A stretch of DNA of 64,000 bases, taken from the NCBI GenBank assembly GCA_041396905.1, contig JAWKXQ010000013.1, forward strand, positions 17,367 through 81,366. Reading direction: 5' to 3'. This document shows positions 18,487 through 26,067 of this stretch, in pieces. The DNA comes from JACXVD01 sp020446665. Its GTDB lineage: Bacteria; Pseudomonadota; Alphaproteobacteria; Sphingomonadales; Sphingomonadaceae. A model generated the notes under the pieces. The model was not told the DNA's origin. It saw only the letters and a list, made by a program, of their open reading frames with translations, and did no database searches. The position numbers and the translations under genes were made by a program. The first letter of the stretch is position 1. Every line of letters starts with the position of its first letter.

Positions 18487-19035
18487 ATGCTCGGTAAAAA
18501 GGGAATCGCAGGGGCAATCGCTCTGACCATGGCAGCTGTCGCAACACCGGCACAGGCTGATATCTTCAGCTATACCATGTCGAATGGCTCGGTGCTTTCG
18601 ATCAACAACGAAACCAACACCGCGACTTTCGTTGGCAACAACATCAACACGTCGATGACCAGCGATGCATTTGCCACTTTCGCCGGCGGTGCCAACCCCG
18701 TCTTTACCGCTGTGCTGAGCTCGCTGGATGGTACGCGCCTGGTGAATGGCCAGTGGCTGACCGACAATCCCTATCTCGCCGATTCAACCCACCCGCAGAA
18801 GCTGATCATGGAAAGCACCGGTCGCGTCAATCTGTGGGCATGGTGGGGCAACCCGATCAGTGCCGGTGACTACATCACCTATGTCACTTCCTATTCTGTT
18901 TCGACCAGCGGCGGTACGCAGGTTCCCGAGCCGGGCATGCTGGGTCTGTTCGGTCTGGCTGCTGCAGGTGTGATGTTCGGTCGCCGCCGTCGCAAGGCCA
19001 AGGTGACCTATTCCAACAACATGGCTGCTGCATGA
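18487..19035 (+). CDS. PEP-CTERM sorting-domain exported protein
   Basis: 182 residues: signal peptide (GIAGAIALTMAAVATPAQA), a secreted body rich in Thr, Ser and Asn, and a C-terminal sorting tail VPEPGMLGLFGLAAAGVMF followed by GRRRRKAK. The tail is the PEP motif, hydrophobic helix and basic cluster that exosortase recognises, so the mature protein is expected to be released or anchored at the surface. About 13 residues trail the Arg cluster, longer than usual. An AAGGGA ribosome site precedes the ATG. The 145-base gap to the TPR lipoprotein must hold both promoters; no sigma-54 box (TGGCAC-N5-TTGC) could be found. Confidence 0.9.
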   Translation: MLGKKGIAGAIALTMAAVATPAQADIFSYTMSNGSVLSINNETNTATFVGNNINTSMTSDAFATFAGGANPVFTAVLSSLDGTRLVNGQWLTDNPYLADSTHPQKLIMESTGRVNLWAWWGNPISAGDYITYVTSYSVSTSGGTQVPEPGMLGLFGLAAAGVMFGRRRRKAKVTYSNNMAAA

Positions 19036-19067
19036 TCCGCTGATCTGAAGCATTCATTGGTCAATTG

Positions 19068-19099
19068 CGGCCGGGTTCGAGAGGACCCGGCCGTTTTTT
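19068..19099 (+). terminator. Rho-independent terminator of the PEP-CTERM gene
   Basis: Perfect 9-bp stem CGGCCGGGT / ACCCGGCCG, 8-base loop, then TTTTTT. It lies 32 bases past the stop codon of the PEP-CTERM gene and just before the convergent pth stop. Confidence 0.9.
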
Positions 19100-19112
19100 G
19101 TTGCCGATCAGA

Positions 19113-19706
19113 TCAGGCTCCGGCTGCGTCCTGCATGCGCAAGGCGACATCATTCATGAACCGGGCATCATCTCTTCTGGCGAGCCATTCTGCCTCTGCG
19201 CCAATAGCTGCCAGCATGTCTGTCAGCGGGTCCATTTCGGATTTGGCATAATTGCCCAGCACATGGCCGGTCACGCGGTCCTTACTGCCGGGATGGCCAA
19301 TGCCGATGCGGACCCGGCGAAAATCCGGGCTGCCAAGAGAGGCGGTGTGCTTGTCGATACTGCGCAGACCATTATGGCCAGCCAGCCCGCCGCCAATGCG
19401 GACCTTCACCTTGAAAGGCGCCAGGTCGAGCTCGTCGTGAAATACAGTGAGGGCGCTGACGTCCAGCTTGTAGAACCGCAAGGCTTCGCCCACGGCGCGG
19501 CCGCTTTCATTCATGAATGTCGCGGGTTTGAGCAGCAGCACCTTCTCAGAGCCGATCCGCCCTTCCTGTACCCAGCCGGAAAATTTCTTCTGCACCGGGC
19601 CGAAGCTGTGCATTTCGGCAATCACATCCATGGCCATAAAGCCGACATTATGCCGGTGCAGCGCATATTGCGGGCCGGGATTTCCAAGACCTGTCCAGAT
19701 TTGCAT
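19113..19706 (-). CDS. pth: Peptidyl-tRNA hydrolase
   Basis: Recycles peptidyl-tRNAs released by stalled ribosomes. 197 residues, normal length. The catalytic His lies in GNPGPQYALHRHNVGFMAMD, Asn in PATFMNESG, Asp in VFHDELDLAPFKVK and the GGGLAGHNGLRSI substrate loop is present. It follows rplY on the same strand with a 91-base gap, a pairing common in bacteria that places two translation genes together. Confidence 0.97.
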   Translation of the reverse strand: MQIWTGLGNPGPQYALHRHNVGFMAMDVIAEMHSFGPVQKKFSGWVQEGRIGSEKVLLLKPATFMNESGRAVGEALRFYKLDVSALTVFHDELDLAPFKVKVRIGGGLAGHNGLRSIDKHTASLGSPDFRRVRIGIGHPGSKDRVTGHVLGNYAKSEMDPLTDMLAAIGAEAEWLARRDDARFMNDVALRMQDAAGA

Positions 19707-19797
19707 TCCGCCCTCTTAGCGATTTGCACGCGGAATCAAAACGCCGACCCTGCTCGCGCAAGGCCGGCGTTTCAAATCCGGTAAAGGAAGCGGAGGA

Positions 19798-20448
19798 TCA
19801 ATCCTCGCTGCTATCCTCTTCAGCGTCAGCTTCAGCTTCACCTTCTGCGGCAGCGGCACCTTCAGCGCGCTTCAGAGCAGAGGGAGCAACCACAGTGGCG
19901 ATGGTGAAGTCACGATCCGTGATCGCGCTCTCGCTGCCAGCAGGCAGAGTGACTTCGCTGATGTGGATCGAATCGCCCACATCCTTGCCCGTCACGTCGA
20001 TCACGATTTCGCTCGGGATCTTGTCTGCAGCGCAGATCAGGTCGAGTTCGTGGCGAACCACGTTCAGCACGCCGCCCTTCTTCAGGCCGGGGCTGGCTTC
20101 TTCATTGGCGAACACAACCGGGACCTGCACTTCCACCTTGGCATCCTTCGAAAGGCGCAGGAAGTCAGCATGGATCGGGCGGTCACTAACCGGGTGCAGG
20201 GCGACGTCCTTGGGAATGGTACGGATAGTTTCCTTGCCCAGTTCGATCATCACGATGGAGTTCATCATGTGCCCGGTATCGAGCAGACGCTGAAGCAGCT
20301 TTGCTTCAACGTGGATCGTGGTGGGTTCTTCCTTGCCGCCATAGATCACAGCGGGGACACGGCCTTCGCGACGCAGTGCACGGGAGGCTCCCTTGCCAGC
20401 CCGTTCGCGCGTCTCGGCCGGCAGGGTCAGAGCGTCGCTCATATTCAA
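19798..20448 (-). CDS. rplY: 50S ribosomal protein L25 (general stress Ctc form)
   Basis: 5S-rRNA-binding protein in its long two-domain form (216 residues). The N-terminal L25 domain (about 5-95) carries GKGASRALRREGRVPAVIYGG, and the TL5-type beta domain follows (about 100-185). The last 25 residues are a run of Ala, Glu and Asp. It heads the rplY-pth pair. Confidence 0.96.
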   Translation of the reverse strand: MNMSDALTLPAETRERAGKGASRALRREGRVPAVIYGGKEEPTTIHVEAKLLQRLLDTGHMMNSIVMIELGKETIRTIPKDVALHPVSDRPIHADFLRLSKDAKVEVQVPVVFANEEASPGLKKGGVLNVVRHELDLICAADKIPSEIVIDVTGKDVGDSIHISEVTLPAGSESAITDRDFTIATVVAPSALKRAEGAAAAEGEAEADAEEDSSED

Positions 20449-20561
20449 AGCCTTTCGAAATGCATTGTTTCACATGGTATTCCCGCCATGCCTCCAGGGA
20501 TGACCATGGCAGGGAAGGGCGCGCCTATAACGGGGCAGCCGCGAAAAGCAAGGAAAAGGCG

Positions 20562-21500
20562 CTATTGCACCCGGATCGAAACAATCCCGCGATCCGCGAG
20601 TTCTTCCTGCACGCTGTCTTCACCTGCCAGATGTCCGGCACCCACAGCGACAAACACTACGCCGGGCTGGTCAAGCCGGTCATCAATCCATTGTGCCCAG
20701 GTCCGGTTACGCTGCAGCAGGAGCTGTTCCATCAGCACCGGATCGCCCATGCTGCCATTCATCAGTTCGGCGAGCCCATTGGCATCGCCCTCCACCCATT
20801 CGCCGACCATCTGGTCGATCATCGGCTTGATACCTTCAATCCCCTCGGCCACTTCCATCAGATAGCTGATCTGGCTTTCCAGCGGCAGTTCATCGAACAG
20901 CGTCAGCTGATATTCGATGCTTTCCAGCTCGCCACGCTTCATGCCGGCCGGCGCATTGGTAGCCAGCACTTTTTCAACCCCGGAATTGGGATCATAGCCT
21001 TGCTGCAACAGCGGCAGCATGGACAGCATCATGGCTGCATACCAGGGTTCGAACCGGTCGAAAGCGGCGGGTGGCAGATTGATGCTGGCCATCGCCTTTT
21101 CGTAACTGGCGCGCTGGTCCTCATTCAGCAAATCCCGCAAATTCTGGCCCGGCGGGAGGATCGCCTTGCTGGCCACCAATTGTTGCATCTGGCCGGGATT
21201 GGATTCGTCCAGCATGACTTCCGTAACCAGCATGTCGGACCCGGCAAAGGCTTCCGCAATGGTCCCCTTGTACCAGACCACATCCTTGGGCAGCGCGTGG
21301 ATCGTGCCGAACAGGTAGATGGTCGTATCTTCATCCGCGACCTTCCACAGGGCCGGGCCTTCGCGGACGGGTTCTGCCGCAACCGCAACCGGAGCAGAGG
21401 CAACACCTGCCTCCTGAGCCTGCTGAGCGCAGGCAGGCAGCGTGAAGGCGAGGGCTGTCGCGCCAAGCAGGGCCGTAAGGCGGCGGGCAGAGAGTTTCAT
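20562..21500 (-). CDS. TraB/GumN-family lipoprotein (copy 1)
   Basis: 312 residues from the ATG at 21500 (an upstream ATG 24 codons earlier would hide the signal). The leader RRLTALLGATALAFTLPAC is a lipoprotein signal. The TraB/GumN domain shows TTIYLFGTIHALPKDV with the GTIH motif at the start and VFVAVGAGHLAGEDSV near the end, the pair of motifs that define these putative metal-dependent peptidases related to Tiki. Activity is unproven for bacterial GumN. A paralogue lies directly upstream on the same strand. Confidence 0.88.
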   Translation of the reverse strand: MKLSARRLTALLGATALAFTLPACAQQAQEAGVASAPVAVAAEPVREGPALWKVADEDTTIYLFGTIHALPKDVVWYKGTIAEAFAGSDMLVTEVMLDESNPGQMQQLVASKAILPPGQNLRDLLNEDQRASYEKAMASINLPPAAFDRFEPWYAAMMLSMLPLLQQGYDPNSGVEKVLATNAPAGMKRGELESIEYQLTLFDELPLESQISYLMEVAEGIEGIKPMIDQMVGEWVEGDANGLAELMNGSMGDPVLMEQLLLQRNRTWAQWIDDRLDQPGVVFVAVGAGHLAGEDSVQEELADRGIVSIRVQ

Positions 21501-21558
21501 AGTCCAATCCTTCTTGAGCAGCATCAGGTAACGAATCGCCTTGCTGGATAAAGCAAAC

Positions 21559-22623
21559 CTATTGCGCGGCAAGCGTTTCCGCAGTGTTGATGCGCTCCAC
21601 AGTCAGGCCGCGTTCGGCCAACATGTCCTGCACTGAACCGCGTCCCCACAAATGACCAGCGCCCACCGCGACAAAGACCACGCCGGGTTGCTCCAGCCGC
21701 TTGTCCAGCCACACAGCCCAGGCGCGATTACGATTGGTCAGCATGACATCGCGAAAGGCCGGACCATGTTCTGCCACCATGAAATCTTCATCGGGAATCT
21801 GAACATCCTCTCCCCGAGCCCATTTATGCTCGTCAGCGAAGGGATCAGGTGTGGGGGGATCAGCTGCAGTTCCCTTTTTCGCACCGGGCGCGGCGTTATT
21901 ATTCCCCGTATCCGACATGCCCCAGAAGCTATCGATGGACACACCATCCCAGCGGGTCAGTTCATCATCCAGCAAGGAAATGAAGGGGGCTTCATCCAGC
22001 GTAAGCAAATTCTGCGTCACGGTCCCGGAATCCTCGATGGAAAGAATGGGCCGTCCACTTTGCCTGAATTCCGCCTCCAGGATCGTTTCCACGCCCAGCT
22101 CTCCGGACGAACCCAGATCATCCATCTGCGCCATGCCCAGCATCATGAAGCTGAAAATGGGCGGCATGCGATCCACCATCTCGACCGGCATGTCCATAAA
22201 TCCGATCAGCTTTTTCCATTTCGCGGCGGAGGCAGGTGACAGCCGGCTCGAAATGGGCTCCCGCTTGGTGATATCGCCGATCATGGCCTCCACCACAGTG
22301 TCAATCTGGCCATCCATCTCCTCGTCGCTCGTTTCCACCACCAGCACATCCGCGCTGGCGATCACCCGGTTGAGCGGGGCAGTGCGCCATTCCAGACCTG
22401 CCGGCAGGACGTGGAAGGTCCCGAACAGATAGATATGCGTATCGTCATCACGCAGCAGCCACAGGGCGGGGCTGGGCGCATAGTCCTGCACCACCGGGGC
22501 AGGAGATGCGGACTGCTGCGCCGGTGGTGCAGGATTATTATCCCCCGCACTTGCAGGCGTGGCAAAGGCAAGGCCGGCAATCAGCACGCCAGTGCACAGG
22601 CCGCGAATTGACTTGTTCATCAT
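21559..22623 (-). CDS. TraB/GumN-family secreted protein (copy 2)
   Basis: 354 residues starting MMNKSIRG, with signal peptide GLCTGVLIAGLAFATPASAG. It shares with copy 1 the THIYLFGTFHVLPAG motif and VFVAVGAGHLWGRGSV near the C-terminus. It differs by a 35-residue Pro/Asp/Ala-rich insertion (around 235-275, containing GNNNAAPGAKKG) and by a Sec rather than lipoprotein signal. The genes are 58 bases apart and arose by tandem duplication. A longer upstream frame is open but encodes no recognisable leader. Confidence 0.86.
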   Translation of the reverse strand: MMNKSIRGLCTGVLIAGLAFATPASAGDNNPAPPAQQSASPAPVVQDYAPSPALWLLRDDDTHIYLFGTFHVLPAGLEWRTAPLNRVIASADVLVVETSDEEMDGQIDTVVEAMIGDITKREPISSRLSPASAAKWKKLIGFMDMPVEMVDRMPPIFSFMMLGMAQMDDLGSSGELGVETILEAEFRQSGRPILSIEDSGTVTQNLLTLDEAPFISLLDDELTRWDGVSIDSFWGMSDTGNNNAAPGAKKGTAADPPTPDPFADEHKWARGEDVQIPDEDFMVAEHGPAFRDVMLTNRNRAWAVWLDKRLEQPGVVFVAVGAGHLWGRGSVQDMLAERGLTVERINTAETLAAQ

Positions 22624-22716
22624 GCACCTGATTCTAGGCAATGTTTCTCCCAAGGCGAGCAAATTTTGCACCCGCGCCGTTGACGCATTTCGGAGCTTAC
22701 GCCATGGGCACTGCCC

Positions 22717-23731
22717 ATGAGTGCTGCACGCAAACAACCGCTATTACGCGCGACCCGTCAAAGTCCTTTCAGGACATGATCCTCGCCGCTCCATGATTTC
22801 TGGAGCGCACAGGGCTGCCTGATCCTCAGCCCTATAACGCGTGCTGCATGAGGGCGAGGACCATTTCATGACCTGCAACGCTGGGGCGGAGCCGTGGAAT
22901 GCGGCCTTCGTCCAGCCCTGCGAACCGCCGACTGACGGCCCATATGGCGAGAACCCCAACCGGTTGCGGCATTATTACCAGTATCAGGTGATCTGGAAAA
23001 TATTCACGCCAGATCAAGATCTCTATCTGCAGTCTTCCAGTGATCAGGATCGACCCGCTCAACACGATATCCGCTTTGTCGAGGATGACTGGAAAGCCCA
23101 CGCTGGGCGCATGGGGCTGGGCTGAAATCTGGTGCGACGGGATGGAAGTGCCAGTTTTACCTATTTTCAGCAGATGGGCGGTTTCGACTGCAAGCCGGTG
23201 GCGGGCGAGCTGACTTATGGGCTGGAACGCCTCGCCATGTATATCCAGGGCGTCGACAATGTGTACGACCTCGCCTTCAACACAGGCGTGACCTATAGCG
23301 ACGTGTTCCTCGAAAACGAGCGGCAAATGTCCAAGTGGAACTTCGAGATTGCCGAGACGAAGGCGCTGTTCGACCTGTTCCGCAAGGCTGTGGCTGAGTG
23401 CAATAACTGCCTCGCCAATGAAGTGCCCGTGCCGCCTATGAGCAAGCGATCGAAGCCAGCCACATCTTCAGCATTGCAGGCGCGCGGCGTGATCCAGCGT
23501 GCAGAGACGGGCCGCTTCCCGGGCCAAGTGCGCGATCTCGCGCGCGGTTCGTGTGAAATATATGGAGAAGAGAAAGAGCGCTGGATGGCACAATATGAGG
23601 TGGACAGCATGAATATCGCGATCCACGCAAACCTCGTCACCCCTGCGCGAGCGGGGTCAGATGACTTCTCTGGCACGCATCACGGCCCTTGGCTGGGCCC
23701 CTGCCTCCGCAGGGGCGACGGGAGAAAGTAG
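22717..23731 (+). pseudogene. glyQ: Glycyl-tRNA synthetase alpha subunit, broken by multiple indels
   Basis: Homology to GlyQ is clear but scattered across three frames: KSFQDMIL at 22761, FWSAQGCLIL at 22798, EPWNAAFVQP then PTDG.YGENPNRL and HYYQYQVI from about 22890, HDIRFVEDDW, GMEV at about 23140, and YFQQMGGFDCKPVAGEL to NNCLANEVPVP from 23160 on. At least eight frame changes are needed. Many fall in short G or C runs (for example where GGGAA, CCCC or GGCC would be expected), and three motif-2 Arg codons have become Glu or Pro. The flanking protein sequence is otherwise near consensus. The final frame runs on through a palindromic repeat and stops at the glyS ATG. Either heavy local sequence error or a dead gene. 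Confidence 0.85.
23635..23720. repeat. Palindromic repeat element D, between glyQ and glyS
   Basis: About 86 bases with three hairpin parts: ACCCC-TGCGCGAGC-GGGGT on the left, a central GGCCCTTGGCTGGGCC, and GCCCCTGC-CTCC-GCAGGGGC on the right. The ends CGTC and GACG are complementary, so the whole unit closes on itself. Repeats of this CACCCCTGCG...GCAGGGGCGA type are familiar from sphingomonad genomes. It replaces the expected C-terminus of GlyQ. Confidence 0.75.
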
Positions 23732-26053
23732 ATGACTGACTTCCTCCTCGAACTCCGTAGCGAAGAAATCCCCGCCCGGATGCAGAAGGGCGCGCGGGCT
23801 GATCTGGAAAAGCTGTTCCGCGAACAGATGGGCGCAGCCGGCGTTGCCGTGGGCGAGCTGACCATCTGGTCCACCCCGCGCCGCCTCGCGCTCATCGCGC
23901 GCAGCCTGCCGCAAGCGACTGAGGCGATCAGCGAAGAGGCCAAGGGCCCGCCCGAAGGTGCTCCCGATCAGGCGATTGATGGCTTTTGCCGCAAGAACGG
24001 CGTCACCCGCGATCAGCTGGAGCTGCGCGAAGTAAAGGGCCGCAACACCTATTTCGCGGTGATCAACAAGCCGGGCCGCGCAGTGAAGGATGTGCTCGCC
24101 GAAGCGATCCCCGCCATCATTCGTGCCTTCCCCTGGCCCAAGAGCCAGCGCTGGGGCGCGGCCAGCATCAGCACGGAAAGCCTGCGCTGGGTGCGCCCGC
24201 TCTCCGGCATTGTGGCGATCTTTGGCGAAGAACTGGTTGAATGCGACGTTGCCGGGCTTTCGTCCGGCTATGCCACCAAGGGCCACCGGTTCCATTCCCC
24301 CGGTGACATCACCATCGGCTCTGCCGACGATTACGCAGAGAAGCTGCGCGCCTGCCATGTGATCGTCAATCACGAGGAAAGGCAGGACATCATCCGCTCC
24401 GGTGCCAAGGCGGCGGCAGAAGCAGCCGGGCTGGTGCTGGTGGAGGATGAAGGTCTGGTGGTTGAAAATGCCGGGCTGACCGAATGGCCCGTGCCGCTGC
24501 TGGGCCGCTTCGACGAGAATTTCCTCAGCGTCCCGCCCGAAGTGATCCAGCTGACCGCCCGCGTAAACCAGAAATATTTCGTGTGCAAAAAACCCTCTCC
24601 CCTTCAGGGGAGAGGGAGGAGCCCCGAAGGGGCGGAGGGTGTGGGGCCTGTGGGCAACATTCCCCACCCCCCGACCCCCTCCCCTGAAGGGGAGGGGGAG
24701 ATGCTGGCCAATGCCTTCATCTGCACTGCCAATATCACCGCTGATGACGGCGGCGCAGCGATTGTCGATGGCAACCGCAAAGTGCTGGCCGCACGGCTTG
24801 CCGATGCGCGCTTCTTCTGGGAAGTCGATCTGAAGACTTCGCTGGAGGATCACGCGAAGAAGCTGGAGCGCATCACCTTCCACGAGAAGCTGGGAACGGT
24901 TGCCGACAAGGTTGATCGCGTGGCCAAGCTGGCGCGGTGGCTGGTGAAAGAAGGAATCATCCTCCCCGAAACGGGGAGGGGGACCGCGAGCGAAGCTCGG
25001 GGTGGAGGGGCACCCGCCGCAAGCGCGACCCCGCAAGGTCTTTCCACACCGAACGTGCCCCTCCACCATCCAGCGGATGGTCCCCCACCCCCGTTGGGGG
25101 AGGATGTGGCGCATCTGGCCAACCTCGCCGAACAGGCTGCGCGTCTGTGCAAGGCTGATCTCGTCACAGAAATGGTTGGCGAATTCCCCGAATTGCAGGG
25201 GTTGATGGGCGGGTATTACGCCCGCGCCGAAGGGCTTGATCCGCAAGTCGCCGACGCAATCCGCGATCACTACAAGCCGGTGGGGCAGGGTGATGAGGTG
25301 CCGACGGCGCCGGTAACGGTGGCGGTGAGTTTGGCGGATAAAATTGACTCGGTTGCTGGCTTCTTTTTTGTTGGGCAAAGGCCATCAGGTTCCAAAGATC
25401 CGTATGCACTACGTCGCAGTGCGCTTGGAATTTTGCAAATTATTGTCGAAAATGGCTTGCGACTGAAACTGATTGGAGTTTTTGCGCAGGCATATTTCGA
25501 GTTTAGCGGCCCGATCAAGAGGCGTCTTCAGGCAGAGGTTGACGCTTTGGAGGAGGAAAAATCTCTTCTCGAAGCGACAAAGCCTGTAATTGTTGTTGAT
25601 GGAAAAACCTATTTTCACCCAGTTGGAAGTATCGAAAGAGCTTGGAATGCAAGCTCATGGCCGTCGATTGAAATCGCGCGAAACCTCCAGTTTTCTGACG
25701 GAACTGAATATGTCTTAGGGATCTTTGACTTCTTCGCCGACCGCCTCAAGGTCCAACAGCGCGAAGCGGGTGTCCGTCACGATCTGATCGACGCGGTGTT
25801 CGCACTTGGCGGCGAGGATGATCTCGTCCGTCTGCTCGCCCGTGTTCATGCCTTGCAGAGCTTCATGGCTACTGACGACGGCAAAAACCTCCTCGCCGGG
25901 TACAAGCGCGCGGCGAATATCCTCAAGAAGGAGGAGTGGCCGCCCAATCCCTCTACCCTTCAGGGGAGAGGGAGGAGCGCCGAAGGCGCGGAGGGTGTGG
26001 GGGATGTAGCCTCTGACCCGTCGGACATTTCCCCACCCCAACCCCTCCCCTGA
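23732..26053 (+). CDS. glyS: Glycyl-tRNA synthetase beta subunit with in-frame repeat insertions, truncated by frame loss
   Basis: Beta subunit of the tetrameric bacterial GlyRS, binding tRNA-Gly. The family sequence is continuous from FLLELRSEEIPARMQKGA (start) to GKNLLAGYKRAANILKKE, including RVNQKYFVCK, VGEFPELQG.MGGYYA and DFFADRLKVQQREAGVRHD. It is interrupted by two palindromic repeats read as protein (about residues 288-323 and 411-457). A third begins after ILKKEEW and brings in a stop (TGA 26051-26053); the true C-terminus lies in another frame from 26068. The 773 residues include roughly 110 derived from repeats. The start follows directly on the broken glyQ frame. If the frame loss is real, the anticodon-binding C-terminus is missing. 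Confidence 0.88.
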   Translation: MTDFLLELRSEEIPARMQKGARADLEKLFREQMGAAGVAVGELTIWSTPRRLALIARSLPQATEAISEEAKGPPEGAPDQAIDGFCRKNGVTRDQLELREVKGRNTYFAVINKPGRAVKDVLAEAIPAIIRAFPWPKSQRWGAASISTESLRWVRPLSGIVAIFGEELVECDVAGLSSGYATKGHRFHSPGDITIGSADDYAEKLRACHVIVNHEERQDIIRSGAKAAAEAAGLVLVEDEGLVVENAGLTEWPVPLLGRFDENFLSVPPEVIQLTARVNQKYFVCKKPSPLQGRGRSPEGAEGVGPVGNIPHPPTPSPEGEGEMLANAFICTANITADDGGAAIVDGNRKVLAARLADARFFWEVDLKTSLEDHAKKLERITFHEKLGTVADKVDRVAKLARWLVKEGIILPETGRGTASEARGGGAPAASATPQGLSTPNVPLHHPADGPPPPLGEDVAHLANLAEQAARLCKADLVTEMVGEFPELQGLMGGYYARAEGLDPQVADAIRDHYKPVGQGDEVPTAPVTVAVSLADKIDSVAGFFFVGQRPSGSKDPYALRRSALGILQIIVENGLRLKLIGVFAQAYFEFSGPIKRRLQAEVDALEEEKSLLEATKPVIVVDGKTYFHPVGSIERAWNASSWPSIEIARNLQFSDGTEYVLGIFDFFADRLKVQQREAGVRHDLIDAVFALGGEDDLVRLLARVHALQSFMATDDGKNLLAGYKRAANILKKEEWPPNPSTLQGRGRSAEGAEGVGDVASDPSDISPPQPLP
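24593..24698. repeat. Palindromic repeat element A inside glyS
   Basis: 106 bases made of three hairpins: CCCTCTCCCCT-TC-AGGGGAGAGGG (24593-24616), AGCCCC-GA-AGGGGC, and CCCCCTCCCCT-GA-AGGGGAGGGGG (24675-24698), with GTGGGG / CCCCAC between them. It is read in frame, adding about 36 residues (SPLQGRGRSPEGAEG...) between FVCK and LANAFICTANI, where GlyS homologues have only a few residues. Confidence 0.85.
24961..25102. repeat. Palindromic repeat element B inside glyS
   Basis: About 142 bases of a different family from A and C: CCTCCCCG-AAA-CGGGGAGG, CGAGC-GAA-GCTCG, a perfect 12-bp stem GTGGAGGGGCAC / GTGCCCCTCCAC around 40 bases of loop, CCATCC-AGC-GGATGG, and a closing CCCCCACCCC / TTGGGGGAGG. 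It keeps the glyS frame open and adds about 47 Gly/Pro/Ala-rich residues between ARWLVKEGI and DVAHLANLAEQAA. Confidence 0.82.
25330..25725. other. Lower-G+C patch with unlike codon use within glyS
   Basis: From about SVAGFFFVGQ to YVLGIFDFF the third codon positions turn A/T-rich (TTT, AAA, ATT, GTT, GGA, TTG), while the flanks are strongly G/C at these positions. The frame stays open and the conserved GSKDPYALRR core is kept, so this is a coding segment of different origin or under different selection, not noise. Between NGLRLKLIG and DFFADRLKV the family is normally variable. No repeat borders the patch directly. Confidence 0.7.
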
Positions 26054-26062
26054 AGGGGAGGG
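25949..26062. repeat. Palindromic repeat element C inside glyS
   Basis: 114 bases, homologous to element A: CCCTCTACCCT-TC-AGGGGAGAGGG (one mismatch), central AGCGCC-GA-AGGCGC, and CCCTCCCCT-GA-AGGGGAGGG at the right end. The central stem differs from that of A (AGCCCC/GGGGC) by changes on both arms that keep pairing. Its right arm supplies the TGA that ends the long glyS frame. Confidence 0.83.
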
Positions 26063-26067
26063 CTTGA

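Noticed and set aside
23657..25378. 573-residue minus-strand frame opposite glyS, considered as the true gene given glyS damage
   Set aside because: The plus strand holds unmistakable GlyS motifs; the minus frame is low-complexity through the repeats and resembles nothing.
23635..26062. CRISPR-like or insertion-sequence interpretation of the glyS repeats
   Set aside because: No regular spacers, no cas genes, no transposase and no target duplications seen; the units are self-folding palindromes of two or three families.
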